Shown piece by piece: positions 25,747-37,769 of a stretch of DNA of 64,000 bases. The DNA comes from Manis javanica. Its lineage: Eukaryota > Chordata > Mammalia > Pholidota > Manidae. Where the stretch lies: contig NC_133161.1 in assembly GCF_040802235.1 (NCBI RefSeq), positions 103,433,001 to 103,497,000 of the forward strand, read 5' to 3'. Within the stretch, counting starts at the first letter, position 1. Each line of letters opens with the position of its first letter. The translations under genes and the position numbers were made by a program. Below the pieces are notes generated by a model, which did no database searches, had not been told where the DNA came from, and saw only the letters and a program-made list of their open reading frames with translations.

Positions 25747-26214
25747 TGAGGCTAAACAGACTGAATAATGGCCTCCAAAGAGGTCCACATCATAATTCTC
25801 AGAAATTATCAATATGTTACCTAATATATTTTTTACCTAACTCCCACTTTGCAGGTGTGATTAAGTTAAAGGCCTTTGCATGGAAAGATTACCTTGAATT
25901 ATGGACACAGTCAGTATCATCACAAGGATGCTTGTAAGGGAGCCCAGAGGATCAGAGTCTGCAGCAGGAAATGGAATGACCAAACAGAGGTTGGAATAAT
26001 GTAAGAAAGGGATCATGAGTAAGAGAACATAATCAGCCTCTTTGAGCTGGAACAGATCTGTAAACAGATTATTCTCTAAGCTTCCAGAACTAAGCATTCA
26101 TACTAACACCTCAATGTCAGACTTCTGACATCCAAACTGTAAACTGCAAATACATGTTGTTTTAAGCCACTCCATTTGTGACAATTTGTCATAGCAGCAA
26201 AGGAAACCAATACA
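25747..26214 (+). mobile_element. MLT1-class (MaLR) solo LTR inserted in the L2
   Basis: Shows the series AGACTGAATAATGGCC, AAAGAGGTCCACATCATAAT, TGCAGGTGTGATTAAGTTAA, ACTTCTGACATCCAAACTGT and TTTTAAGCCACTCCATTTGT, ending in GAAACCAATACA. This is close to the canonical MLT1 order over nearly the full length. It interrupts the L2, which resumes on both sides. Confidence 0.85.
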
Positions 26215-26420
26215 AGAAATGAAACAGAACTTGTGCTGATGGGAAGAATCCAGTAGCAAAGGAGAGTTGAGAATGCAAGAAAGAGAAGGAAGAATGACTA
26301 CAGTAATATTTTGGGTAAGGAAGGGGGACTAGGGCTTAGTACATAAGGAGAAGTGTTGGCTTTTCCTACAAACTTGGACAATGTTTCTGCAATAGCAAGA
26401 GAAAAAGCAGAGTGTTAAGT

Positions 26421-27690
26421 GTTGTATGTTAGTTAGTAGGTAGATATGATACAGAAGCAGATATGTGTTTTTGTTCAGATTGCTTACTTTTTGTAGATAC
26501 CATAGGAAACCATAGTGAGCTGTGAGGATATGTGTGCAGGGTTGAGGGGTATTTGCATTTATCAGAGTTGAAGCTCAGCCTATTAGTATGAAATGGTTTG
26601 AAAGGAACAAGCACTTTAAACTTACATGTATATGCAGTGAAGAGAACATTTGTGTGTTGAGAAAAGATGAAAATTGGATAAAACTTGTGGATTATAAATC
26701 TTGCAGGAAGGTTATTTGGGGACCATAGAGGTCTTCTAGTGATAAGTCAAATGCCTGTACATTCTTTTCTTTAGAAAGAAAAGAATTATGAGATGTTCAG
26801 AGTTGATGAATATTTGAATATCTCACAACACTGAAAACCACTCTGTTTTGCACTACATTTTTCTTTTTCTGATTTAAATGTGTACAACATTGCAAATACA
26901 TGGAGATAGGAGTAGTGACCAATCTGTGCCCCTTCTATTGTATATATTTACTTACATGAGTTCATTCATTCATTTTCCTGTTGATTTATTTATCACACAC
27001 TTAGCAAGTGTCTAATTCAAGTTATATAACAGACATGGCCCCTGTTTCCCTGCCTGGGAAGAGGGGCACAGGAGGGAAGATAAAATTTCAACTAGTAGGA
27101 ATTAACTGTAGGATCATTAAGTGTTACTCTGCTGTGTCAGCCCAGGCAATGAGCATCTCAGTCGAACTAGGTGATTCAGGAAATTATTGGAAAAGGAGAA
27201 TCAAAGACCAAATTTGAAGCACTTGTAGCTGAACTTGGGAGATGAGACTACACAATTTCCCCATAGGATTGTCCCCAAAATAGAATTCCAACAATAGGCT
27301 GTAATTATTACAGTTTAATTACATTCAAAATATTTACATTTTAATAAATAAAAACAGAAATTGATGTACTGATATATCCCAGATTATCTCTGCTATGTTT
27401 TTAAGGCTATGTGAGTCTTTTTTTTATGTCAAATTCCGATTAAAAAGAGTTTGTAAAATCAAAAACTACTCCATTCACCTGGCTTATAGCCCAGTCTATT
27501 GGGAATAGAGATTTGATAAGAAACATTTCTTTTCTGCAGATACATGTGCATAAACAGGAGATTAACAACAGATCCATGCACCTAAAGGGCAGACCTAAGA
27601 AAATAAATAATGATTCTTCTACAGTCCTTCAGCAAATGCTACTGGGGGCTAAACAGGACATGGTTTGTTTTTTTGGATTCCTAAGGATAC
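26421..27690. other. Unassigned stretch
   Basis: No gene or nameable repeat found. It ends at the telomere-like array. Confidence 0.4.
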
Positions 27691-27974
27691 AGGTCAGGGT
27701 CTGGGTCAAGGATCAGGATGAGAGTCAAAGGTTAGGGTTCAGGGGTCAGGGTTAGGGTTTGAATTCAGGTTCAGGTGTTCAGGTTTGGGTTCAGTGTGGG
27801 GTATCAGGTTTGAGTTTGGGGTATAGATTCATGGATTAATGTTTGGGTTCAGGGGTTTGGAGTTCAGGTTCAGGTTCAAGTTTGGGATTCTGGTTCAGGG
27901 GTTAGAGTTCAGGTCCAGGACTTTGGGGTTTTTGATGCCAGGGTTTGGGTTCAGGGTTAGGGTTAGGGTTAAGG
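27691..27974 (+). repeat. Degenerate telomere-like hexamer array (TTAGGG/TTCAGG/TTTGGG variants)
   Basis: About 280 bp of G-rich hexamer-like units on the plus strand. Perfect TTAGGG occurs at 27732-27737, 27752-27757, 27957-27962 and 27963-27968. TTCAGG and TTTGGG variants fill the rest, with some units out of phase. Two clusters of GGG runs with 3-4-base loops (27735-27757 and 27941-27968) fit G-quadruplex motifs. The hexamer phase leaves a reading frame open (27839-28189, 116 codons, rich in Phe/Arg/Val/Lys), which is a by-product of periodicity and not a gene. The array is single-orientation, with the G-strand on plus. Confidence 0.85.
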
Positions 27975-29875
27975 TGAAGTTATGGAAATATCTGAAAGCT
28001 AAGGGACTTCTTAATGAGGTTTTTAAACATTCACAGTTAGGTCATGAAAGATTCAAAGTAATCATATGTCAGTGCTTAGAAAATTTATATAGATTTTGTG
28101 TATGTAAAATACACTCATTTATCTCCAGCAACATATGTAAAAATAGTGCACCAAAATGTGACCTAAAATATTTACCCTATGGCATTTAAATTAAGCTGAT
28201 TAATATTATTAATCATCCTGTCTCCACAAAGTAAAGCTGCTGAGACATACACATTAGAGGATGTCTCAGATTTTAACACATTACTCACATGTATTTTAAA
28301 ATAATGAATCAGTAACAAGCCTGACTAAAATGTATAGGAGTTAACCTCATCTTGTAAACTGTTGTCAAGGGCTGCATATATTGTTTGGCTTTTCTGCACC
28401 TTAATAATACAATGGAAATGGGAATTCTGTCTTAATTGAAGAAGAGTTCTGAGGAGCAAAGGATGTTGTTGTTATGGCTACAAAGGATCATTTAATCCTC
28501 TATTGGATAGGAAGGGTATTTGTGTTTCACCACAGCACATCCAAATGTAAGGATCAAGCTGTTATTCTTTAGGGATACACAAAAGCAATAGGTCACGTCA
28601 GTGTGATTCTGTTTCAAGGGCCATCCAGCTTTTTGTCACTTGCTTTCTCTTTGTCCCATTGACTTTAGCAAAAATAGTACTTCTGTAACAGTCTACCCAT
28701 AATTCTTTACTGCGCTCCTTCACTCTGGGCATGCACATTTGATTCCCCAGGGTGATCTTGAATCCAGTCAGACATCCATCACAAGGAAAATGAATTAAAT
28801 GGAGTATCTTTGCAGATAAAGCAGGGGCTTTCCAGCCTCAGAATGGAAGGAATGATCTTAATCTCAAGAGTGTTGTACTAGATGTTACCGAAGGGAAAGC
28901 ATTGGCTCTTTCAACTTCTTTTCCATTTGTCATTCTCCACTGTGAGGGCTGCCATGGTGGGCTTAATATCTCCCCTGCGATACCAAATAGCAGGGGGGGT
29001 GGGATCCGTGGGGTGAGTGCAAGGTGCACTGTGGTTTGTGGGATCTAAACTCCACAATGGAAAAATTCTCAAGAAAATCTGTTGACTCTTTAAAGAGCAT
29101 TAGGTATTCTTCTCCACATGGAAAGCCCACAAACGTTAGCCATGGGCACCTATCCACACTGGGCTGTCAGGAGTGGTGGTGGAGGGAACTTTTGGGTGTC
29201 AGGTTGAGTACCCATTCCTTCCACACAACATGGTGTGTTTCTGTGTGAGTCCCTTTCTGGCAGGAGCGTCAGTAACACTCCAGCAAGTCTCTCTGCCCAC
29301 CATACTCTTGACTGATTGTACAGGTTTTCAGACTAGATTTATTTTTTAGCCCTTATAGGTTGTAAAACAATTGTTATCACTGGTAATCACAGTTAAATAT
29401 GATGTGGAAGAAATAATTTGATTAAGGCAACTCAAGTAGTAGGTTGATTTAACTTACTAAAAACTTAAAGCTAAAGCTAAAAATCCTGTGCCTAGAACAG
29501 TGCTGTAGCATTAAAAGGAATCCTAGTTTCAATGAATATTCTTCCAGATACTGAAATAATCAGTTTTGAAACGTGTTATGTGATGGCAATCTGTTTGCTC
29601 CTTAAAAAAGATAGTATTCAGTTATATTCCTAATCCATTCTGGCCTAATTACATGAGGATGTACAATACTTCATTCTAGATGGAAATAATACACACAGAA
29701 TAGAATAATCTATAAATAATCTGAATATCCAAACACTTTACCTGATACCACAGGTATGATTGTCTACCTCTTTCCAGGTACACCAACATGGTCGGCTCTC
29801 ACTGACTGGATCATAATAACATGAGAGTACGACTGTATCAGGCATATGCTACATGTTCAGTGTCTGTTGGCTAGC
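27975..29875. other. Unassigned stretch
   Basis: AT-rich to 28500, then more balanced composition from about 28500 to 29330, where several short frames overlap on both strands. No domain, splice pattern or repeat family recognised. Confidence 0.4.
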
Positions 29876-29879
29876 CTAA

Positions 29880-29920
29880 CTGTGTGTGTGTGCGTGTGTG
29901 TGTGTGTTGTGTATGCGTGA
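29880..29920. repeat. (TG)n microsatellite, imperfect
   Basis: TG dinucleotides with TGCG and TTGTG interruptions, followed by an AGAGAGAGACAGAGAG purine run. Confidence 0.93.
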
Positions 29921-30160
29921 AGAGAGAGACAGAGAGTGACACAGAGAAGAGCAAGGTAAATTTATTCATAAGGTATCAAGAACTATTCACCCCAGGACCT
30001 AAGAGTATGAGAGGCAGGCGTAAAGGGACTGAACCGGAGCGCTGGGGACAGAGCTTATACAATTTGGAGGAAAGGGGACTTGTAAGAAAGATAGCCTCAT
30101 GCTAACATTTTATTAGAACACCTGACCATGGAAATGCATTTTAAGGATGCTGAGGAGGTG
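29921..30160 (-). mobile_element. Possible ERV LTR fragment, minus strand
   Basis: On the minus strand a TTGTATAAGC (TATA-like) at about 30054-30063 is followed by a C-rich stretch. Then comes ATGAATAAATTTACCTTGC at about 29955-29973, an AATAAA polyadenylation-like signal followed by a CA. That order resembles an LTR U3-R junction. Termini and family were not identified, so this is tentative. Confidence 0.35.
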
Positions 30161-30312
30161 GTGTGAAAATGACAGCCATGGACTGCATTGGCTTCAGAGC
30201 AAACACCCCTTTGCCCTTTGCCAGCTTCTGTCAGAGAACGTTCACTGCACTATTCATGAGTGATGGGTGCCCACCACCCTCTGCCTTCTTTGCTGGGTCA
30301 ATTTTAATACAT

Positions 30313-30456
30313 CTGCTAACCTCTGTGAGCCTCCATTTAGCATCATCATATGACTCTATTCATTTAAGAAATACAATGAATATTAGAGAAAACAGATATA
30401 ATGTGTTAATGTGTTTAGCACAATGGTAAGGAGTGTATACTCAGTAAATGGTACTT
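30313..30456 (+). mobile_element. MIR SINE, core and 3' tail
   Basis: AACCTCTGTGAGCCTCCATTTAG, then AATGTGTTTAGCACAATGG, then ACTCAGTAAATGG follow the MIR sense strand in order (CCTCAGTTTCC core, GCTTAGCACAGTGCC, CTCAATAAATG tail). Confidence 0.65.
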
Positions 30457-33385
30457 TCTGATAAAGCATTTGTGAGCTCCATGAAAGGAGATGGAAATCT
30501 TAGGAAGCAAACACTGGGATTTTATGTTCACTGTTCTCACTCTCCCCATCTTCACAGGCAATATCTCATCTCTGGGCTCAAGTGGCTGGAAGTGCCTGTG
30601 AGGTACAGCTCACAGCATAGGTACAGTACCATGGGGGCTGATGGCTTTGCTTACCCTTTAGGCTTTGAAAGGAAAACAAACTTTGTATCTAACTTTCTTA
30701 AAGGCATAAAAACATGCATGATAATGATTTAGGGGGTATTCTATTTGATGAGATAAGTGGGGGGAATTCATTCAAATTAAAATCCTGGTGGAAATCAGCA
30801 AGCTTAGACATCATGAAGTGAGATGTAGCAGAAACTGCACTGACATTTCTCCTCCACCCCACTCTGAGTCAAGAAAACAGAAGTAGAGTGGAATCCCAAA
30901 AGCAAATTCCTTGCCCTGTAACCTAGAACCTTGGAATCTGTGTTCCCAGTCCCAGCCTTTCTTGCTTGATGAGCCATCATTGGCAACATTTACTACAATT
31001 TTCCAAGAATAGGAGCTGGATTCTGCTCTCTAACAGTACTGTCCCATGACAGTCCTTCTTGGTGTCACTTGACATCATGTAATTCTTATATTGCTTGTAT
31101 TTCCATATACTATGTTTATACCTTTTTTTAATTAGAATTAAAATGTTTTAAGAATAGATGTTGGGTAGTAATAATGTTAATGGCAGGGAATACCTAAGAA
31201 TAACCATAGTAGAAATGACCATAAAACAGTGCAAATGCATTGATACGATTCAATTCACAGGACATGCTCAGATTTGTTATACAATTCTCTAATGGTTCTT
31301 ACAGTATTCTGAAGTTGGTCCTACCCCATGGTACAGAAGCCTGCACTATAAGAATTAAAAAATTGAAGAATAAAGGTTTGAGTGACTTAGGATTGTTTAT
31401 ACTCATACTTCCCACTAATTTTTCAAATTACTGCCTTTCCCCCCCTGCAGTGTACATTTCTAGGCAGCGGTGTGGGAGAACAGGGTTGGATACAACCATG
31501 ACTACGAATTTTTTCAAATCAGGTTAACTGCACATTGAATGCCGGTGGTATGTGGGCTGCTATTAAGATCCCAGCATCAGTGGAATGCACATTCTAGAGA
31601 TGCTGTGCTCTCCCTGTGGGACTGAAGGGTCCATAAAACAGGTTTTAGCTTAATGACAAAGGAAATTAAGGGTCATAACTTTCAGAACAATCTGCAAAAA
31701 GAAGTTAAAGGAAATAAAAGAGAGGGTTGAATTATGATTAGGATTATAAGGAAAGATTTCATAGAAGTAGAGCAGATAAATACCAGAATGTGTAGTGTAT
31801 CTGTATATTTACTAGACATACATGTGTATATGCAGGTGTACATATTCTGACATGTATTACATATGATAAATGTGTGCTATATATATATGTATACGCATAT
31901 ATGTACCTCTTTTAATCTATTACTAGATAAATGACCATCAAAGGGTTTGGATGGAAAGATTAAATGAACCAGTATAAAAAGTGCTAAGACCCTGGTCTGG
32001 GACAGAGTAAGGCCACGATGCACAGTCCACTTTGCTGTTACTATGTGCTGTCAGGTAATTCACATGACTCTTTTCCTTTCTAACAGGTTGCAAAGCCTAA
32101 CATTTCTAACTGTTCTTGGCTTTTTTCCTAGGTTCAGGAATTATTATGTACTGATAAACTTAAATTATTAACTTAAAACTCCATAAATACTGTTATAAAC
32201 TGTGTGAGGCAAAGAAAACCCCCTCACATAGGAACGCTGCTGCTCCTCCCTGGGCCGTTGGAGGAGCTGACTGCTCCATCGCTCCTCCGTGGCCATGATG
32301 TTTGTTCATTCAGCCGTACGGTCAACATCTACAAATAGAAGTCATGTATGAGATTTGATCAGAAATGGTGTTAGCATAACAATTGATATAGATTGCAGTG
32401 TAATTAGCTTAAAGAATGTGCTTGAAACAGGTTTTTGAATCTGATTCTTTTCCTCTCCTACTGGAAGTTCTCACAGGAGCTAGCCAACACTACATCATTA
32501 AACTGGAATAACAAGATGCTAAAAGCAAATTTATCTGTGTGGACAGTCATTTTGGAATACTCAGCTTGTAGCACCATATGTTGGCTTCAGTTGGCATCCT
32601 ACAGGGCACTGCAAATGGTTACAGGTCCTTTCAGGGAAACATCCTTTGTGTTGCAGGGCTTGGCTTGTGCAAAAACCTGACCAGGAAAGATGACTGGAAG
32701 GTCTGCCTTTCATCAAATAATTTTTCTGTCCATACGTAAAACACTCCTTGTGTTTGGTGTAATTTAGTGACTGAAGGTAAAATGTGATCCCCATTTATAT
32801 CTTTCCCTCACGTCTTCTCTCTTCCCACCATCTCTTAGTAATAGATCACTTTGATCTATTGTTCAGAATTATGTTCAATTTGAGTTCTTTGTTCTAGAGA
32901 AATTGATCTTTCAAGCTCTTTAGATTTTTTAGAATCATAATTTAGAGTCCTTTCTAAAATTAGATGATGTGTCAAGAAAGAACTTCTACTCAAGCAAGCA
33001 TACAAAGATATCATAAATAATAAATTGGGAGTAGAAAGTGAAAAAAATCCTATATGTTATCAACTCTCTTTCTCTGAAGTAGGTGCTAAAAAAATTCCCA
33101 GGTAAATTTTACCAAGAGAGTTGAACTTAGAGAAACTAGTTTTTTCCTGGTTTGCCCATGGCAACCTCAAAAGTGTCCAGGTCTGACATGTATGTTATAT
33201 GCTCACCCTAGTTCTATCTTGTATTCTTTCAGCCCTGTTATCATCCTTCATGAAAGCCACAGTTTCCAGGTAACAGTTATCACTGATGGCCTGGACTGTA
33301 GCCTTGTGCACAGTTGTGCCCCATGACAGGATTTACAGAATGAAGCACGAGGAGACAGAACACATGGCTCCTGGTTGTATCTGCA
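30457..33385. other. Unassigned stretch
   Basis: No gene found. A small GC-rich island at 32230-32300 contains a perfect 8-bp inverted repeat. A TA-rich patch lies at about 31876-31905. Otherwise AT-rich DNA of unknown origin. Confidence 0.4.
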
Positions 33386-33387
33386 AC

Positions 33388-33500
33388 CACTTATCTTGGT
33401 GACTTTGGACATATAATTTATATTCCAGTGCCTCAGTTTTTACACCTATAAAATTGAGGATTTGGAGAAAAGAAACATTTTCCATGCATTGCTGTGACAG
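33388..33500 (+). mobile_element. MIR SINE fragment
   Basis: Reads GGTGACTTTGGACATATAAT, then CAGTGCCTCAGTTTTTACACC and then TATAAAATTGAGGAT. This is the MIR core (GTGACCTTGGGCAAGT...GCCTCAGTTTCCTCATCTGTAAAATGGGGAT) in sense orientation. Confidence 0.75.
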
Positions 33501-34809
33501 CATCTAACTACCAATGTTTTTGTTTACTTTCTCTTACTTAGAGTTCTGGAGATATGGTCATGCAGGTTGGGCACCCACTGGCTGAATGGTGAAGAATCCC
33601 AGGTCCTAAAGGAAACAGAACACAGACCAGAGAAAACTAGATCTTTGAATGACAATGGACAAAGCCACCCACAGATGAGGAACCAGCTTTTGATTTTACA
33701 TGAGTGATGAATAATGTTCTCTTTTTGTTTAGTCATTAAGATTTCTAGTATTATTTCTAACAGCAGCCAACAGGTCATAAATTCCTTGCCACCTTTGACT
33801 CTAACTTGAGTTTGGCTTAATCGTCACTGACATTTCCATTCAAACTCGAACCCTTACAGGGAGGAGAATCAGATGCTGAGGATACAGGGTTTTTGTTCTT
33901 TTTTTTTTTTCTCCCTTGGAAACATGTTTCTGTGGCTAAAGACACATATGGCTCACAATATGGACCCTATCTGTTTGTTCTTGGCAGGTCAAAGGTAGTG
34001 TAAAGCAGGAAACCTGACTTAAGGCCAGTTGGGGATTAGACCTTACTTTGCTAAATAATGTAGGGGTCAATGCTATAAGAAAAAGTTTTAACACAATAAT
34101 GTTGAAAAGAAAGAGTAAATCTTTCTTTATAATCAACTCATATTTTAAGAATGTCAAAGACTTACATTAAAAAGTGACAGAGGTTTGGGAATAATGAGAA
34201 GTTTTACGGAATCCTAAACTCTAAGCATTGGAAGAAGTATTCCAATCAAGTACCAATACAAAAGCACTTGTTGTCAAAATCAGAATTATAAACACCTCTA
34301 TTTAGTGGTAAAACCATGGAATTCTAAGAGCAGAGAGAGAGCAATGCAAGGGCCTTCTAGACAAAGAAACATCAGGTACAGGAATGAGAAACAGGAATGC
34401 ACTGGTATCTTTGGACTTAAGATCAGAAATAGGAAAAAGCACAGAAATAAGATCCAAGAAAGAAACCCTTCTTTAGGATTTAACCAATTCCATTTGGAAA
34501 TAGAATTAAGGATGCCTAGTTTAAACATACATAACACTTTAATTTATAGTATGGATTTGGTACTTCTGCTGCACCATTTCTGCATTTTGATAATCCAAAC
34601 TTAAAGAAGTGTTTCAGGCATTCATACAGCCTTCACAGAGATTCCCTGTGGGAGTTGCAGTAGCCCTGTGACATGTACCAGAAGGTGAGGTTCAATCCTT
34701 CACAAATATTTGGACCGTGGAAAAGGCAATATCACAATTAAGTGCATCATTATGCTGCTAACTCTGCTCAAAATATATGATGGTTTTTGGGGATTTGTGT
34801 GTGTATACA

Positions 34810-34850
<41 letters not shown>

Positions 34851-37765
34851 TCACACATACCACACAATTCTTGATATGAAACTGAACAATTTTTTCATGA
34901 GGGAGGAAGAAAATAAGAGTCTTCTTTGTTTTGTTTTTAACAAATTAAAAATTAATATTTTTCTGTTTAGAGAGAATTAAGTGAATAATTACACTGTGAA
35001 AATACAGTAAATTTCCCAGAATGAAAAGCCACAAAAGTAAAATAATGTGTTCATTGACAATGTGTGATTGCCTGACAAGACCCAGAGAAAAAGAGAAGCT
35101 TTGCCCTCTGCTGATTAGAATACACATAGAACAAAAATTCTAAACCTCAAGGCGTAGATAATAAATATATCAAATATATAAGTTATGGTTATTACTATTA
35201 TAGTTTTACAGGAAATGTAGCATAAGTTTCCTAGCCATCAAAACATAAAAATAGAATTGTTTGTTTTCAATGACTAATAAAAAATCATTATTTTTTTACT
35301 GACATTAATTATCTTAACCAAATTGCCATATGATCATTGAAGAAGAAATTGGACAAACTTAAAAAAATGGTTTTCCTTAAAAAGAAAGAGGATAAATTCT
35401 TTAGATGGTAGTGACATGTCTGTTCTCCAGAAAAAACGCTAAGCATATTTGATGCTATTGCTCATGGAGGTGTTATTTGTGGAAAGCTAATCAAATGAAA
35501 TTTAACATCTAACCTAAGGCAAGAACAAATTAAAAATTTGTTGGAATGAATGGATAGGTTGCAGGCATCTATTGATTTCCAACTTGTAGTGACAGATACT
35601 ATCAATCACTGACACCACCTACTTTTCCTTTGTACATGTGTGTTACAGTGGGGAAGGTGAAAATGTACTGTTTAATGATTTAGTATTTAAAACTGGCAAA
35701 AGGGGACAATAAAATAAAATACTGCTCCCCACTACTCCTAGCTTACTCTAGAGAAATGTCTCCTGTCCTGCTGGGATATTAGGAAAAATCACACAATCAT
35801 AGTTTTAGAGTAGTAGGAAATTAATCTGAAAAGTGCCAAACATGATCTCTAATGTGATTCTTCAATAAGTTAGGGAGTTATTGCAAAATCAAGAAAATAT
35901 GTTAACAAGGAACATATTTATAAAGCAGGGCTGAATTCTCATTGAAAACTCTCCATGTGGACCTCTTCACCTATAGCCAGTTTTCCACTGAAGAATTTCA
36001 TAATGATATTTTTTCAAAAGAAATCACCTTTGAAATAACTTGAATATATTTATTGATCTTAAATATAAATTAAATTAAAAACAGAACTAAATGTTTAATA
36101 CAGGCTTTATGTAAACTCACTAAAAATTACTCAAAGTGCTCTAAGAAGATACAGTGTTTAAAAAGAGAATCTCAATTATTCAAAATAAGTCTATTTTCCT
36201 AACACCTACACTTTTTTTTAAAATGCTTTATAGAAATACAAAATGTAATTACTAAGAATATTACTAAAAATCCAAAACTGTATAAAGTGAATAGAACACA
36301 AAAGCACATGGCAAAACACTCAGAGTTATTCTTTAATCAAATCAGTCATTTGGAGAATTGAGCATTAGGTTTTTTGTTTTGTTTTTGATTTTTAGAAACA
36401 AACTCACTTTACCTGAGTGTTTACACAGAGACCTGTCAGCAAAGACATTAAGACCTGGCCACAAACCACTCTGACCAAGGAGTCTGGTTTGCTTAGAGGA
36501 TCCAGGCTGGGGCCTGTGGCACATATGTAGAGTCACGCTGCTGCCTTAAGTGGCAGGCGTGGTGACACGGGTGCCACAAGGCACCAGAGTGGAGCTGTAG
36601 GATATGCAGATCTGAGGTCAGGGCATGTGTGTATCTGTGTGCTGACATGTGTGGATGTGTACATACACAGACACAATATACACAGAATCTACAGAGGCCC
36701 TCAAAGCCTCATTTAGGGAGAGGGTCAGGATAAGAATTCTCAAATTCCTGCAGGTGCCAGGAGCTGAGAAAGCATTAGGAGATGGGGTACATCACAGTAT
36801 ATGTGCTGAATGCCCAGACCTAGCCCTGCTTCTGCACTCACAGACTTGCCATATGACCAGGCAGGTTGCTTGCCTCTGGTCTTCAGAAGATTCACTAGAT
36901 GATCTTAGCTGTCTTTGGGACCCCAGATATGCCTTGATTTCCTCAAGTTGAGTGTCAGAACCCTTAGAATATGTCCAGCTCACCTCTCCATGGCCACCTG
37001 TTACGACCTGTCCCTACCCCATCCAATTCATACGCCAAGAGGTTGTATCTTTGCAGTTTCAGCTACAGCTGCAGTTTTATTTTAGTTACTGATAAAATTA
37101 AGGAACAGATATTCTGCTTTGAAGAATTATCAGCAACAAAACAAATTTCCCATTCATTTGTGCCTCCCTAAGGGAATACTTACTGTTAGCAAGACCTCGG
37201 CTCCTTCCTAGACTGCTGCTTAACCCATTTTTATGGTGAAAGGGCAATTTTTCCAGCACCCTTCAGACCTAGACTTTTATAAAATGAAACAAAAATTAAT
37301 AAAATAAAAAAGGCATGCAACTAGAAATACTATTTTTTAATAACTATATTCAGCAACCCTCAAGTTGCTATCAATGAATCTAAATTTTGTTGTACTTACG
37401 TTACAGACTGGAAAGGAAAAACTTGAGGACCAACACCTGTCATCAGGCCACATTTTAAGTAGCAAACCCCTTCTGGCTTAAGAACCACTCTTCAGCATTT
37501 TCTCATTCAAGTATATATTGTCTTGGTTAGGATTTTGAGAAAAAAATAAATAATTTTTCTTCTAATAAGCAAAATTTTTTAAGACCTAATGAGAGCTTAC
37601 ACTCTAATCAGATTGAAATATACAGTTATTGAATATTGGCTTTTAGGGAGTCAGTGAAAACATTATTTTTGAAACTTGCATAGTATTTAATATATCTTTG
37701 TGGAAGGCCAAAGGCTTTCCTCAATGAACAACTTTAGATAAATTCATAGTATCTATTCAAACAAT
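33501..37765. other. Unassigned stretch with a microsatellite
   Basis: Mostly AT-rich. A possible MIR relic at 36825-36900 (TTGCCATATGACCAGGCAGG) is too weak to list on its own. Two small hairpin-forming inverted repeats sit next to each other at 36541-36585. No coding potential recognised. Confidence 0.4.
34797..34860. repeat. (TG)4TA(CA)n microsatellite
   Basis: A short TG run abuts a longer CA run through a central TATA, making TGTGTGTATACACACA a perfect 16-bp palindrome at the left end. Confidence 0.95.
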
Positions 37766-37769
37766 ACAT

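Larger units (their letters stand above)
23825..26420 (-). mobile_element. Long L2 (CR1-clade LINE), minus strand, in three pieces
   Basis: The piece at 23825-24035 matches the reverse of the L2 3' end (a CAGGGCATTAGGGGTAC region, then AAAATCCCTGCCCCCATTGA). The piece from about 24581 to 25746 matches the reverse of L2 ORF2: ACCATGGTAAAATTTTTGGC, then GGGCTATTGCAATAATCCAG (the element's DYCNSL-like codons read backwards), then the region that encodes the RT YADD-side motif at about 25215-25280. The piece at 26215-26420 continues upstream. All frames are broken. For so ancient a family the preserved length is large. The middle is split by two LTR insertions, listed separately. Confidence 0.7.

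Noticed and set aside
27839..28189. 116-codon frame with repeated Phe/Arg/Val residues
   Set aside because: The frame exists because the underlying hexamer repeat has a length divisible by three. There is no protein family behind it.
36541..36585. Two adjacent small hairpins (CTGCC-TTAAGT-GGCAG and GGTGCC-ACAA-GGCACC) as a possible small structured RNA
   Set aside because: Stems of 5-6 bp are common by chance. There is no surrounding complementarity to form a larger precursor.
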